DNA of 34,546 nt from Bacteroidaceae bacterium. Lineage in GTDB: Bacteria > Bacteroidota > Bacteroidia > Bacteroidales > Bacteroidaceae. The DNA lies in contig JAILBW010000102.1 of assembly GCA_024680695.1 (NCBI GenBank), forward strand, positions 1-34,546. The letters run 5' to 3'. Shown here piece after piece: positions 1 through 6,666 of this stretch (positions are counted from its first letter, which is position 1; each line of letters begins with the position of its first letter). Made by a program: the position numbers and the translations under genes. The notes beneath the pieces were generated by a model, which saw nothing but the letters and a program-made list of their open reading frames with translations, was not told where the DNA came from and made no database searches.

Positions 1-329
1 CGCATACGTGCCAGTGTGAAAGTCATGTCCTTGATGCGCTTCGAAATGCCCTGCCCGCGGAAGTCGGGATGGACGATAAGTCCGGAGGTGGTCACATAAC
101 GTTTGTTCTCCCACGTCTCGATGTAGCTGAATCCGGCAAACGTGTCGCCCTGCAGGGCAATGACGGCCTTCGCCTCGCGAATCTTCGAGGTCAGGTATTC
201 GTGGGTGCGCTTGGCGATGCCCGTCCCGCGCACCTTTGCCGCATCCTCGATGGTGCGGAGTATCGTATCTACATATTTCTCGTGGCACTCGTCGGCCACC
301 ATCACGTCAATCTGTGAGTTCTTTTCCAT
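1..329 (-). CDS. GNAT-family N-acetyltransferase, C-terminus cut by window edge
   Basis: Reading the minus strand from an ATG at 329 gives 109 residues with no stop before the window ends. The sequence reads as the first two thirds of a GNAT acyltransferase: an acidic N-terminal helix, a central strand region (VIALQGDTFAGFSYIET), and the acyl-CoA pyrophosphate-binding signature RGQGIS following LIVHPDFRG. The start overlaps the end of argR by 23 bp, so the two genes are almost certainly co-transcribed. In Bacteroidales, a GNAT gene directly after argR usually heads the arginine biosynthesis cluster, so an N-acylglutamate synthase-type role is plausible; that is inference from context. Substrate and acyl donor cannot be read from the sequence. 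Confidence 0.85.
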   Translation of the reverse strand, partial: MEKNSQIDVMVADECHEKYVDTILRTIEDAAKVRGTGIAKRTHEYLTSKIREAKAVIALQGDTFAGFSYIETWENKRYVTTSGLIVHPDFRGQGISKRIKDMTFTLARM

Positions 330-828
330 CGTCTGTATCCTTGAATTTCACTTTGCCATGCAGCGAGGGGATTATCTTCTGAATGCGGCGGGTGGCATCG
401 GCCCTCTCGGCGCCCTCGGCCATCACCACGATCACCGTGTCGTCGCCGGCCACCGTGCCCAGGAAGATACCCTCTCGCGCACAGTCGATGTCGTAGGCCA
501 CCATGCTGGCATGCCCGGGCGGAGTGTGCACCACCATCAGGTTGCCCGAAAACATCACGCCCCATCGCGTCATACTGACCTCCTCACGCTGCTTTGGGGC
601 GGGCATGTGTTGTCCGTCGTTTGGCAGCACATAGACCGACTTCCCGTTGCGCGCCCTTACCTTGCTAATGCGTAGCTGCTTCAGGTCGCGACTCAGTGTG
701 GTCTGAGTGCTCGAGAACCCCGCCTTGTCCAGCTCCTCCAGCAGGTCGTACTGGCTTGCCACGGCCTGGTTGCTCACAATCATGCGTATCAGTTGCAAGC
801 GTGCCTTTTTGTCCTTTGTGTCGTGCAT
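307..828 (-). CDS. argR: Arginine repressor ArgR
   Basis: The 173-aa product has the two-domain plan of ArgR. The N-terminal winged helix-turn-helix carries the recognition segment TQTTLSRDLKQL (about residues 41-52), matching the family SQATVSRDL motif. The C-terminal hexamerisation and arginine-binding domain carries GTVAGDDT, the counterpart of the GTIAGDDT motif whose acidic pair contacts arginine. It is slightly longer than the usual 150-160 aa. ArgR is a DNA-binding regulator that uses L-arginine as co-repressor, or activator of catabolism in some lineages. It overlaps the downstream acetyltransferase, suggesting it leads and autoregulates the arg operon. The ATG at 828 follows a plausible Bacteroidetes promoter. 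Confidence 0.93.
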   Translation of the reverse strand: MHDTKDKKARLQLIRMIVSNQAVASQYDLLEELDKAGFSSTQTTLSRDLKQLRISKVRARNGKSVYVLPNDGQHMPAPKQREEVSMTRWGVMFSGNLMVVHTPPGHASMVAYDIDCAREGIFLGTVAGDDTVIVVMAEGAERADATRRIQKIIPSLHGKVKFKDTDDGKELTD

Positions 829-1119
829 AATTATTGAATTTATGGGTTTCTGCGTGCAAAGTTACAACATTTTTTGCATACAAAGAGCATAATGAGCAAG
901 AAATATGCGCATCACCCTGCTTTTTATGCATTTTGTCGAGAAATGCCGAATCGCTTCGCAGCGGCTCGGCACGTTTGGGGCAGGCTATCTATGGAAAAAT
1001 CTTCGATACCTCATTTCTTTCACCTGCCCTGTTGTCTATTGTAAAGTGAGTCTGATAGTCTTCTTTGTATTTGAGTTCTGTCGAACTGTTGGAGATTTCT
1101 CGAGTGAATCAGGATACGC
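829..1119. other. Intergenic region between argR and the receptor cassette
   Basis: This 291-bp gap holds the argR promoter at its left end. An imperfect stem-loop lies at 945-970 (GCCGA/TCGGC outer arms, CGCT/AGCG inner arms), and a 7-bp GGGCAGG/CCTGCCC pair occurs at 978-984 and 1022-1028. Either could help end the transcript of the minus-strand receptor gene stopping at 1120, but neither has a following U-tract. No credible gene is seen. Confidence 0.5.
857..884 (-). promoter_or_regulatory. Putative argR promoter
   Basis: On the minus strand TAACTTTG (857-864) matches the Bacteroidetes -7 consensus TAnnTTTG. TTTG at 881-884 could be the -33 element, but the spacer is 16 bp, shorter than the usual 19-20. 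TGCAT-containing AT-rich half-sites surround it and could hold ArgR operators, but I cannot define a convincing ARG box. Confidence 0.5.
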
Positions 1120-4100
1120 CTATTGTTTTTTCGGCTGTCGGGAAAAGCGCCAGACAGCGTGGAAGAGGACATAACGAGGCAGGACGTTGGAGTAGGTTTC
1201 TGTGCGGCCTTGCGCATTGATGACCCGAGTGACGTTGGAGAGTTGGGCGAGAATGTCGAAACCATCAACCATCAGGAGGAGATTACCCTTGACGACGGGA
1301 CGAGCGAGGCGAGCATTCCAGACGAGGTCGGCAGTATTGAGCTGCGAGTCGGAATAGCCAGTCCTGCCATAGAGCGTGAGGTCGGTGGTGAGGTCGAATT
1401 TCCAAGGAAGGTGGACAATGGCGTCAGTGCCGATGCGATACTGCCAAGCGTCGATGTTCCGGAATGTCGAGCGGTCGCTCGAGTAGCGGTTCCATGCAAT
1501 ATCCGACGAAAAGCCGAGAGTATGCTTGCCAAGCGAGAGGCTGACGTGCGGTTCGAAAGAGATTGTCGCCGTGCGGACAGTACTTTTCGCTGAAGGCATG
1601 TCGGAGTCTTCGCCCATCAGGTCCACACTGTTGCGATAGCTGAACTGCGTCACCATTCCGCTGCTATGCTTCCTGCCATCGCCGAAACTGTGGCTGATGG
1701 TGTGGCGTGCGAAGGCATCCCAGTTCCCGTTCACGTTTGTCGGGCTGTAAGTGCGTCGGCCAGTTTTTCGGTCGTAGGTCTGCCCCATGCCGATGGCGTT
1801 TTGCGTGAAGCCATAGTTCAGGTCGAGGCGGTTGTGCATACGCTTGTCCATCGAATACAGGTTGCCGTCGAGAGTCGCTTCCGAGCGTAGCGCATAGTGC
1901 AAGTAGGGGTTGCCGATACGAATGTTCATGGGGTCGGTGTCATCGACAATGGCGGCTTGGTTCAGCAGGTCGGGTGCCTGGTTCCTCATCTTCACTTCAA
2001 ATCCTGCATGATGGCTCCCCTTTGTCCTGAGCCACGGCTTGATGGAGAACTCGTAGGTCGGGGTGAAGCGGTGGAGAACGGTGTCGATGGTGCCTCGCTC
2101 GTAGTCGTTGCGTTGATGGCTGAGCGTGGCATTCAGGTTCGCATCGAGGTATAGCCTTCCCCAACCTGCTTGTCTGAATCCGTATTTGAAGTACAGCCAA
2201 GTACTATGGCTGTTGTCTATGTAATGACTCAGTTTGCTGTTCTTCCGGTCGAGAGCCTGCTGATATTCGCTCACGCTCGGCAGCTCGTCGATCGGACTTG
2301 AAAAGCTCGAGTCGGCTCCAGCCAGGCGGTCGAGGCGATAGATGATCTCCTGTTCGCGCTGATTGTTATGGTTCATCCGATAGCCAGCGACCAACGAACG
2401 GTAGCCCTCGCCAAGTGAAAGGGTGTACGATACGAAAGGAGCCAGCTCGAACTTGCTACGCGGCGGAGTATCGATGTACTGGTGGCGGAAGATGTCGGGG
2501 CTGACCTGCTGCCTGCCGAACTGCCTTCGAGCATTCTCGCTGTAATTGCCGTCGATGCCGAAGTTCATGTAATCGTTGCTGCCCATTATTTTCAGAGTGC
2601 CGAGCAACCGTGCGTTAGTCCTGAGGTCGTGGCCCTCGCCTTTGCTCTCGCGTAGCTGGCGGTTGATGAGTGTATCGCGTAGGTTCGGGTGGGCTGACGA
2701 GGGGGAGTATAGGTCGTCGAGCAGCTGGCGGCTAACCTCGACCGGCGCCAAGAAGAGGCCCGCCGTGCTGCCCGAGGAGTGGTGGAAATATCGGTAGCTG
2801 GCTTCGGCCATTGCCTCGATCCTCATTTGCATGCCTTTATGGATGAATCGGTTCCAAAGCATCGCATCCCAGTCTTCGTCCCTCTTTTGGCCAAACGCAT
2901 AGTCGTAGGTGTCGCCCTTGGGCAGGAAGGTCTGCGTCATTGTGCGACTGTCCTGCCATTCCTTTGCGTGAAGCACTCCCACATAGACAAAGTAGTCCCT
3001 CTTCTTGTCGCTGCTCGTCAGGTTGACATCCATCCGTGCCAGCTCGTTGCGGCGCAGCATGCCCGACCTGCCTGGTTTCCATCCGTCGCCCCGCATCATA
3101 TCGAATACACCCTCGTCGTTCAGGTTATTGGCTTTAGCAAAGAAGCGGATGTGCGAAAGTTCGTCGGTGCGCATTGCGAAGAGGCGGGCCAGGTAGGGCC
3201 TCTCGTCCTGTCGAAGGCCTCTTCCTGCCTCTGCGTTTGTCATCCAGCCCACCATGTATTCCTTCTTCAGGCGCACGTCGATGACATAGCGCTGGCTGCC
3301 CTCGTCCACGCGCCCCAGCCATTCGTTTTCCTCCGTCTGTTTGTCGTAGATGGCCACGTCCTTTACCGTGTAGGCAGGCAGATTCTCGAGCATCTGCTTG
3401 CGGTCGCCCCGGAAGAGGTCCTTGCCGTTGAGCAAGAGGTCGTCCACGAACTTGCCATTGTGATAGATGCGTCCGTCGCTCTTCAGTTCCACGCCCGGCA
3501 GCTGTTTCAGCAGCGCATCGAGCATCGAGCCTTCCGCAAGCTTGAATTCATCGGCGTTATAGACAATGGTGTCTCCCTTGTAATAGAGACGGACGCGCGA
3601 AGCCGTGACGGTCACCTCCTGCAGGGTCTTCGATTTCTTGTGCAGGTAGAAGGGCGGCAGGGTGCGCGACGTCTCTCTGCGGCCGACATTGTCCATTACG
3701 TAATGGAAGCACACTGTCCGATAGTCGTCGTTGGAGATGCGGAAGATGAAGTGCCGCGACTGGGCGGGCACCGTGAACGTGAATTGTGCGGCATAGTACT
3801 CCTGTTCCGCGCCGTTCCTCTCGTAGTAGAAGAAGCGCTTTCTGGCACTCGTCGAGTCGATAAGTGTGCTGTCCTCGTCCAGCAGCTCCACCTTTGCGCC
3901 TATCAGGTCCTCGCGTAAATACGCATCGAGCACGCTTCCTGTCAGGTTTATGGTGCGCTTCCTGTGATTCTTGTCGTACTGCACGAATATCTGCCGTCCT
4001 TTCGTCTTCACCTTTACCGGCAGTCCGAGGCAGAGTCTCTCCACAGCCTCGGGTACAGACAGATTGCGGAGGCTTGCCGTCACCGGCATCCTTTCCAGAT

Positions 4101-4353
4101 CGTTGGCAATGAAGTTGATGTCGTATTTCGTCTGCGCGTCGCGCAGCATAGCCAGTGCCGTAGCCAGCGATTCGCCACGGAAGACAAGCGGCTTCCCGCT
4201 GTCTCCTCTGGGAGAGAGGACGGAAGACGGCCCGGAGGCCGACTGCGACAAACCGACGCTATGCTCACCCTCTGTCCTCTTCCCCTCGTTGGGATAGGTC
4301 GGGAGAGGTATCAGCCCTAAATATATAATAAGGTATAGGAAAGTGTGTCTCAT
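1120..4353 (-). CDS. STN-domain TonB-dependent-type outer-membrane receptor
   Basis: This 1077-aa protein is an outer-membrane beta-barrel of the TonB-dependent receptor type. A short signal peptide is followed by an STN signalling domain (about 55-127), a carboxypeptidase-regulatory-like fold (about 135-230), a plug-like region beginning LQEVTVTASRV and containing LLKQLPGVELKSDGRIYHNG, then about 700 residues of barrel rich in alternating aromatic residues. The start was set at 4353 because its ATG overlaps the upstream anti-sigma stop as ATGA and gives a signal peptide. Adjacent ECF sigma and anti-sigma genes and the STN domain suggest surface signalling in the FecA style, but no SusD partner follows and the ligand is unknown. 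Residues 16-54 look like an in-frame repeat-derived insertion (see findings). The protein ends in a basic, non-aromatic tail. Confidence 0.85.
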   Translation of the reverse strand: MRHTFLYLIIYLGLIPLPTYPNEGKRTEGEHSVGLSQSASGPSSVLSPRGDSGKPLVFRGESLATALAMLRDAQTKYDINFIANDLERMPVTASLRNLSVPEAVERLCLGLPVKVKTKGRQIFVQYDKNHRKRTINLTGSVLDAYLREDLIGAKVELLDEDSTLIDSTSARKRFFYYERNGAEQEYYAAQFTFTVPAQSRHFIFRISNDDYRTVCFHYVMDNVGRRETSRTLPPFYLHKKSKTLQEVTVTASRVRLYYKGDTIVYNADEFKLAEGSMLDALLKQLPGVELKSDGRIYHNGKFVDDLLLNGKDLFRGDRKQMLENLPAYTVKDVAIYDKQTEENEWLGRVDEGSQRYVIDVRLKKEYMVGWMTNAEAGRGLRQDERPYLARLFAMRTDELSHIRFFAKANNLNDEGVFDMMRGDGWKPGRSGMLRRNELARMDVNLTSSDKKRDYFVYVGVLHAKEWQDSRTMTQTFLPKGDTYDYAFGQKRDEDWDAMLWNRFIHKGMQMRIEAMAEASYRYFHHSSGSTAGLFLAPVEVSRQLLDDLYSPSSAHPNLRDTLINRQLRESKGEGHDLRTNARLLGTLKIMGSNDYMNFGIDGNYSENARRQFGRQQVSPDIFRHQYIDTPPRSKFELAPFVSYTLSLGEGYRSLVAGYRMNHNNQREQEIIYRLDRLAGADSSFSSPIDELPSVSEYQQALDRKNSKLSHYIDNSHSTWLYFKYGFRQAGWGRLYLDANLNATLSHQRNDYERGTIDTVLHRFTPTYEFSIKPWLRTKGSHHAGFEVKMRNQAPDLLNQAAIVDDTDPMNIRIGNPYLHYALRSEATLDGNLYSMDKRMHNRLDLNYGFTQNAIGMGQTYDRKTGRRTYSPTNVNGNWDAFARHTISHSFGDGRKHSSGMVTQFSYRNSVDLMGEDSDMPSAKSTVRTATISFEPHVSLSLGKHTLGFSSDIAWNRYSSDRSTFRNIDAWQYRIGTDAIVHLPWKFDLTTDLTLYGRTGYSDSQLNTADLVWNARLARPVVKGNLLLMVDGFDILAQLSNVTRVINAQGRTETYSNVLPRYVLFHAVWRFSRQPKKQ

Positions 4354-4964
4354 CGCCTCTGCTCCCTCGGCTTTGTGGATTCCACAAACAGCGTGTCGTG
4401 CTCGTCGGTGAGACGAAACGCATCGAACTCTCTCAGCAGCTCCACAAAGTCCTCTATCGGCTGTGCGCTGTGCCACGATGTGTAGAGGCGCAGGGAGCGC
4501 GCGGCCGTGTCGCGGAAAACCACTTCGCGGCCGTAGTGTCGGCCCACCATCGTCAGGATGCTGTCCAACTGCACATTGTCGAAGCGGAATAGGGTGTCGG
4601 GCGGGATGGTGTCGTCGCTTTGCGGTCTCCTCTGCCGCACTGTCGCGACTTCGGAAGGCTCTTTCCCGCCCCTTGGCAGCAAGATTCGGAAGATGGAAAA
4701 CGCGGCATAATTGAGTCCGCTGAGAAAGATTGCGACGAGTATTATGGCTGCTATTCTCCTTAGTTTCGACAGGGCCATGAAGCGTGCAAGAAGCCGGCTT
4801 CGCCGCGTTTGCCGCGGATGCCTCTGCGCGAATCGTCGCCACGCCGCTTCCGTGTCGGGGCAGCTGTCGAGGTCGGTAATCATCGCCTCCAGCGCTTGGT
4901 CGGAATATTCTTCGGGATGCTCCTGCATGCGCAGGAACGTCCGCTTGTCTTCGACTTGTTTCAT
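4350..4964 (-). CDS. Membrane anti-sigma factor, short FecR-like with DUF4974 domain
   Basis: The 204-aa product has a charged cytoplasmic N-terminus (1-70), one transmembrane helix (about 71-96, IAAIILVAIFLSGLNYAAF) and a periplasmic C-terminus matching the DUF4974 module found at the end of Bacteroidetes FecR proteins (about 126-195; FRFDNVQLDSILTMVGRHYG). The central FecR domain, usually about 100 residues, is missing: only about 30 linker residues join the membrane helix to DUF4974. It overlaps the sigma-factor gene upstream and the receptor gene downstream by 4 bp each (ATGA), implying translational coupling. It probably holds the ECF sigma factor inactive and receives a signal from the STN domain of the receptor in the periplasm; this is inference from FecR systems. 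Confidence 0.8.
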   Translation of the reverse strand: MKQVEDKRTFLRMQEHPEEYSDQALEAMITDLDSCPDTEAAWRRFAQRHPRQTRRSRLLARFMALSKLRRIAAIILVAIFLSGLNYAAFSIFRILLPRGGKEPSEVATVRQRRPQSDDTIPPDTLFRFDNVQLDSILTMVGRHYGREVVFRDTAARSLRLYTSWHSAQPIEDFVELLREFDAFRLTDEHDTLFVESTKPREQRR

Positions 4965-5434
4965 AGGCTTCTGCGATTAAACTGGTTCTTGATGGCCGTA
5001 ATGGCGTGCGATAAGTGCTTCCATACGGCTACGCGGCTGATGCCTTCGCTCGAGGCAATCTCCTCGTAGCTCAGACCCTCGGTGAAGCGCAGGCCGAAGA
5101 TGCGCTGCTCCTGCGCCGAGAGGCATCCGGTCACGAACTCCATGATGTCGGCCAGCCGCTCATCCTCAGGCTCATCCCCTTTGGAGAGGTCTGGAAGGGA
5201 ACCTTTGGCGATTGCCTCATGTCTGAGCCTCTTCAGACAACGGTTGCGCACGCTGGTCAGCAGGTAGCGCTCCTCGCCCTCGGGCAACAGCACCACAGAA
5301 GCAGCGAGCAGACTCTCGAAAATGTCGCTCACCACGTCTTCGCAATCCTGCTCGTCGTAGAGCAGCGTGCGCGCCAGCCGGTACATCCGCGCATAGTGCT
5401 GCATGAACAGACGTTGCACTGTCTCTCGTTCCAT
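4961..5434 (-). CDS. ECF-type RNA polymerase sigma factor
   Basis: This 157-aa protein has the compact sigma-70 region 2 plus region 4 plan of ECF sigma factors. Region 2 spans about 8-70 (LFMQHYARMYRLARTLLYDEQDCEDVVSDIF, here split by its conserved acidic DCEDVVSDIF part). Region 4 spans about 100-150, with the helix-turn-helix GLSYEEIASSEGISRVAVWKHL. It begins the sigma/anti-sigma/receptor cassette, and its stop overlaps the anti-sigma start by 4 bp. The well-formed housekeeping-type promoter in front suggests basal expression, while target promoters of the sigma factor itself cannot be identified here. The ATG at 5434 is the first in frame and gives the usual family length. Confidence 0.9.
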   Translation of the reverse strand: MERETVQRLFMQHYARMYRLARTLLYDEQDCEDVVSDIFESLLAASVVLLPEGEERYLLTSVRNRCLKRLRHEAIAKGSLPDLSKGDEPEDERLADIMEFVTGCLSAQEQRIFGLRFTEGLSYEEIASSEGISRVAVWKHLSHAITAIKNQFNRRSL

Positions 5435-5504
5435 TTACGTTCCTTTGCCTATAATACCCTTCAGAAGTAAAGAATGCTAACCAATAGTGTGGAAAAACTT
5501 CCAG

Positions 5505-5536
5505 CAAAGATACACACTAAATTTTCTATTTGCAAA
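5505..5536 (-). promoter_or_regulatory. Promoter of the ECF sigma operon
   Basis: TATCTTTG on the minus strand (5505-5512) fits TAnnTTTG, and TTTG at 5533-5536 is the -33 element with a 20-bp spacer. The -33 element lies inside the left 28-bp inverted repeat of the neighbouring repeat element, whose repeated TTTGCA units offer further candidate -33 boxes. Predicted leader about 65-70 nt. Confidence 0.65.
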
Positions 5537-5551
5537 ATGCAAAATGCAAAA
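5524..5551 (+). repeat. Left arm of 28-bp inverted repeat
   Basis: This segment, three AAAATGC-type units after TTCTATTTGC, recurs as a perfect reverse complement at 5860-5887. The two copies bracket a 308-bp interior that contains the 22-bp tandem array, giving the whole 5524-5887 block the look of a small inverted-repeat element. Confidence 0.85.
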
Positions 5552-5580
5552 TCTATGGGTGGAGACCAAAAACTGCCTCA

Positions 5581-5720
5581 GCAAGCAGGGCCTTCCGCGA
5601 CAGCAAGCAGGGCCTTCCGCGACAGCAAGCAGGGCCTTCCGCGACAGCAAGCAGAGCCTTCCGCGACAGCAAGCAGGGCCTTCCGCGACAGCAAGCAAGG
5701 CCTTCCGCGACAGCAAGCAG
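5581..5720. repeat. 22-bp tandem repeat array, 6.4 copies
   Basis: Six head-to-tail 22-bp units start at 5581, 5603, 5625, 5647, 5669 and 5691, with a partial unit to 5720. The core is GGCCTTCCGCGACAGC followed by AAGCA. Units 4 and 6 each carry a single substitution (GAGCC and AAGGCC in place of GGGCC); the others are identical. There are no unique spacers, so it is not CRISPR. All reading frames stay open because 22 bp shifts frame each unit, but nothing indicates translation. Near-identity suggests recent expansion by slippage or unequal exchange. Confidence 0.95.
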
Positions 5721-5859
5721 TAATCTTATCTTTGTCGTATTTTGATTATATGATTGAATTTCTTTGACTTATCCGGATAATGGGCGCTAAGAGGTGCACC
5801 TTCAGCGCTTGCGCTACTTGGCTTGTCTAAGAACTTCTGCCGACCCCACAAAATGGATT

Positions 5860-5887
5860 TTTTGCATTTTGCATTTTGCAAATAGAA
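5860..5887 (-). repeat. Right arm of 28-bp inverted repeat
   Basis: Perfect reverse complement of 5524-5551, 308 bp away. A second, imperfect inverted pair (5818-5834 with 5954-5970, CTTGGCTTGTC-type, one mismatch) crosses this arm, so the region holds nested or overlapping inverted repeats. Confidence 0.85.
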
Positions 5888-6182
5888 TTTTGTGCAATGT
5901 TTTCCTCTGTCGCACCTTCGGTGCTGTTTCCGTTGCGTTGCGGTGGCAGGGGCTTCTTGGACAAGCCAAGCGGCAGAGCCGAGCGCTGCCCCTGCCTGTG
6001 CTCTGCCGTCCCTTCGGGGTTTAAACTCCCAAACTCAAAAACTCCCAAACTCAAAAACTCAAAAACTCAAAAACTCATTTTGCATTTACAGCCGAAAAGT
6101 TTGGTCTTTCGGTTTCGTTTTCGAAGTTGTTCTGTGTGGGGAAAAAGAAAAGCATTGGGGGAATCCCAATGCTTTCTCGCGG
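5888..6182. other. Non-coding repeat-rich stretch before tRNA-Phe
   Basis: No credible gene is seen. It contains a hairpin with a cUUCGg loop at 5912-5924 (GCACC TTC GGTGC), another UUCG mini-hairpin at 6010-6019, the right half of an imperfect inverted repeat (5954-5970), and the octamer array listed separately. Together with 5435-5887 it makes a gap of about 750 bp between the sigma operon and tRNA-Phe. Confidence 0.6.
6023..6078. repeat. 8-bp tandem repeat, 7 copies
   Basis: Seven consecutive octamers: units 1 and 3 are AAACTCCC, units 2, 4, 5 and 6 are AAACTCAA, and unit 7 is AAACTCAT. The alternation at the left end suggests an earlier 16-bp unit. Such low-complexity arrays are prone to slippage and probably vary between strains. 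Confidence 0.95.
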
Positions 6183-6255
6183 TGGTGTCACCAGGAATCG
6201 AACCGGGGACACAAGGATTTTCAGTCCTTTGCTCTACCAACTGAGCTATGACACC
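6183..6255 (-). tRNA. tRNA-Phe (anticodon GAA)
   Basis: The 73-nt minus-strand sequence folds as a cloverleaf. The acceptor arms GGTGTCA and TGACACC pair perfectly, the D-loop contains AGCTCAGTTGGTAGAGC, the anticodon stem is AGGACT-GAA-AATCCT, and the T-arm contains GGTTCGATTCC. The discriminator base is A and a full CCA is not encoded. A TAnnTTTG promoter lies upstream. Confidence 0.97.
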
Positions 6256-6305
6256 AAAAAACGTTTTTGCAAGCCCTCGGGGTGTCCCCCTTGGTTTTGC
6301 GGTTG

Positions 6306-6336
6306 CAAAGGTAGGGACTTTTTTCCATTCATGCAA
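6306..6336 (-). promoter_or_regulatory. Promoter of tRNA-Phe
   Basis: TACCTTTG on the minus strand (6306-6313) with TTG at 6334-6336 and a 20-bp spacer, giving a short 5' leader of about 45 nt before the tRNA. Confidence 0.6.
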
Positions 6337-6398
6337 CTTTTTAGCGATAAAATTAAAAAAAATCGTGTCTTTTGTGCCAAAGTTCCGCGAAATCTTCG

Positions 6399-6406
6399 TA
6401 ACTTTG
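6399..6406 (+). promoter_or_regulatory. -7 element of tRNA-Pro promoter
   Basis: TAACTTTG fits TAnnTTTG and ends 16 nt before the tRNA-Pro 5' end. No good -33 element is seen at 19-20 bp; the nearest TTTG (6371-6374) is 24 bp away. Confidence 0.5.
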
Positions 6407-6422
6407 CAGCGCGAAAGGCAAT

Positions 6423-6495
6423 CGGAAAGTAGCGCAGTTGGTAGCGTACTACGTTCGGGACGTAGGGGTCGGGAGTTCGAGTCTCCTCTTTCCGA
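6423..6495 (+). tRNA. tRNA-Pro (anticodon CGG)
   Basis: The cloverleaf is clear: acceptor CGGAAAG/CTTTCCG beginning with the C1 typical of bacterial tRNA-Pro, D-arm GCGCAGTTGGTAGCGT, anticodon stem CTACG/CGTAG around loop TTCGGGA, and T-arm GGGAGTTCGAGTCTCCT with one terminal wobble pair. The discriminator is A and CCA is not encoded. It is divergent from tRNA-Phe. Confidence 0.96.
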
Positions 6496-6566
6496 CAGGC
6501 ATTGGTTAGGGATGTGGCGCGAGTTGCATCCTTTTTTTTGTGAGAGAGAGAAGCCGTTTGGGGATA

Positions 6567-6614
6567 AACGCAAGGAGGGGCTCCGACTGTCGGGTCGGAA
6601 CCCCTCCTTGCGTT
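6567..6614. terminator. Long palindrome after ppiD-like gene, possible terminator
   Basis: Arms AACGCAAGGAGGGG-c-TCCGAC and their complement pair over 20 of 21 positions around a 6-nt loop (TGTCGG). It sits 52 bp past the stop of the minus-strand ppiD-like gene and past tRNA-Pro on the plus strand, so it could separate converging transcripts. There is no adjacent U-tract on either strand, so intrinsic termination is not certain. Confidence 0.55.
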
Positions 6615-6666
6615 GATGCGTGTCCGTTCGTCGGGGGGACGGTGTGTCGGGCCGCGTCGTAAGGGC

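Noticed and set aside
865-935. ARG-box operators for ArgR
   Set aside because: TGCAT and ATGC-containing half-sites exist, but their spacing and match to TGAAT-type ARG boxes are too poor to call.
2779-3918. A 379-codon plus-strand frame inside the receptor gene (and a similar 450-codon one at 27821-29173 inside susC)
   Set aside because: Antisense shadows of certain outer-membrane genes, lacking motifs or start context.
5581-5720. Possible CRISPR array or repeat protein
   Set aside because: The 22-bp units abut with no spacers and no cas genes are near. Frames through the array are open only because the unit lacks stops in most phases, and no start or Shine-Dalgarno context supports translation.
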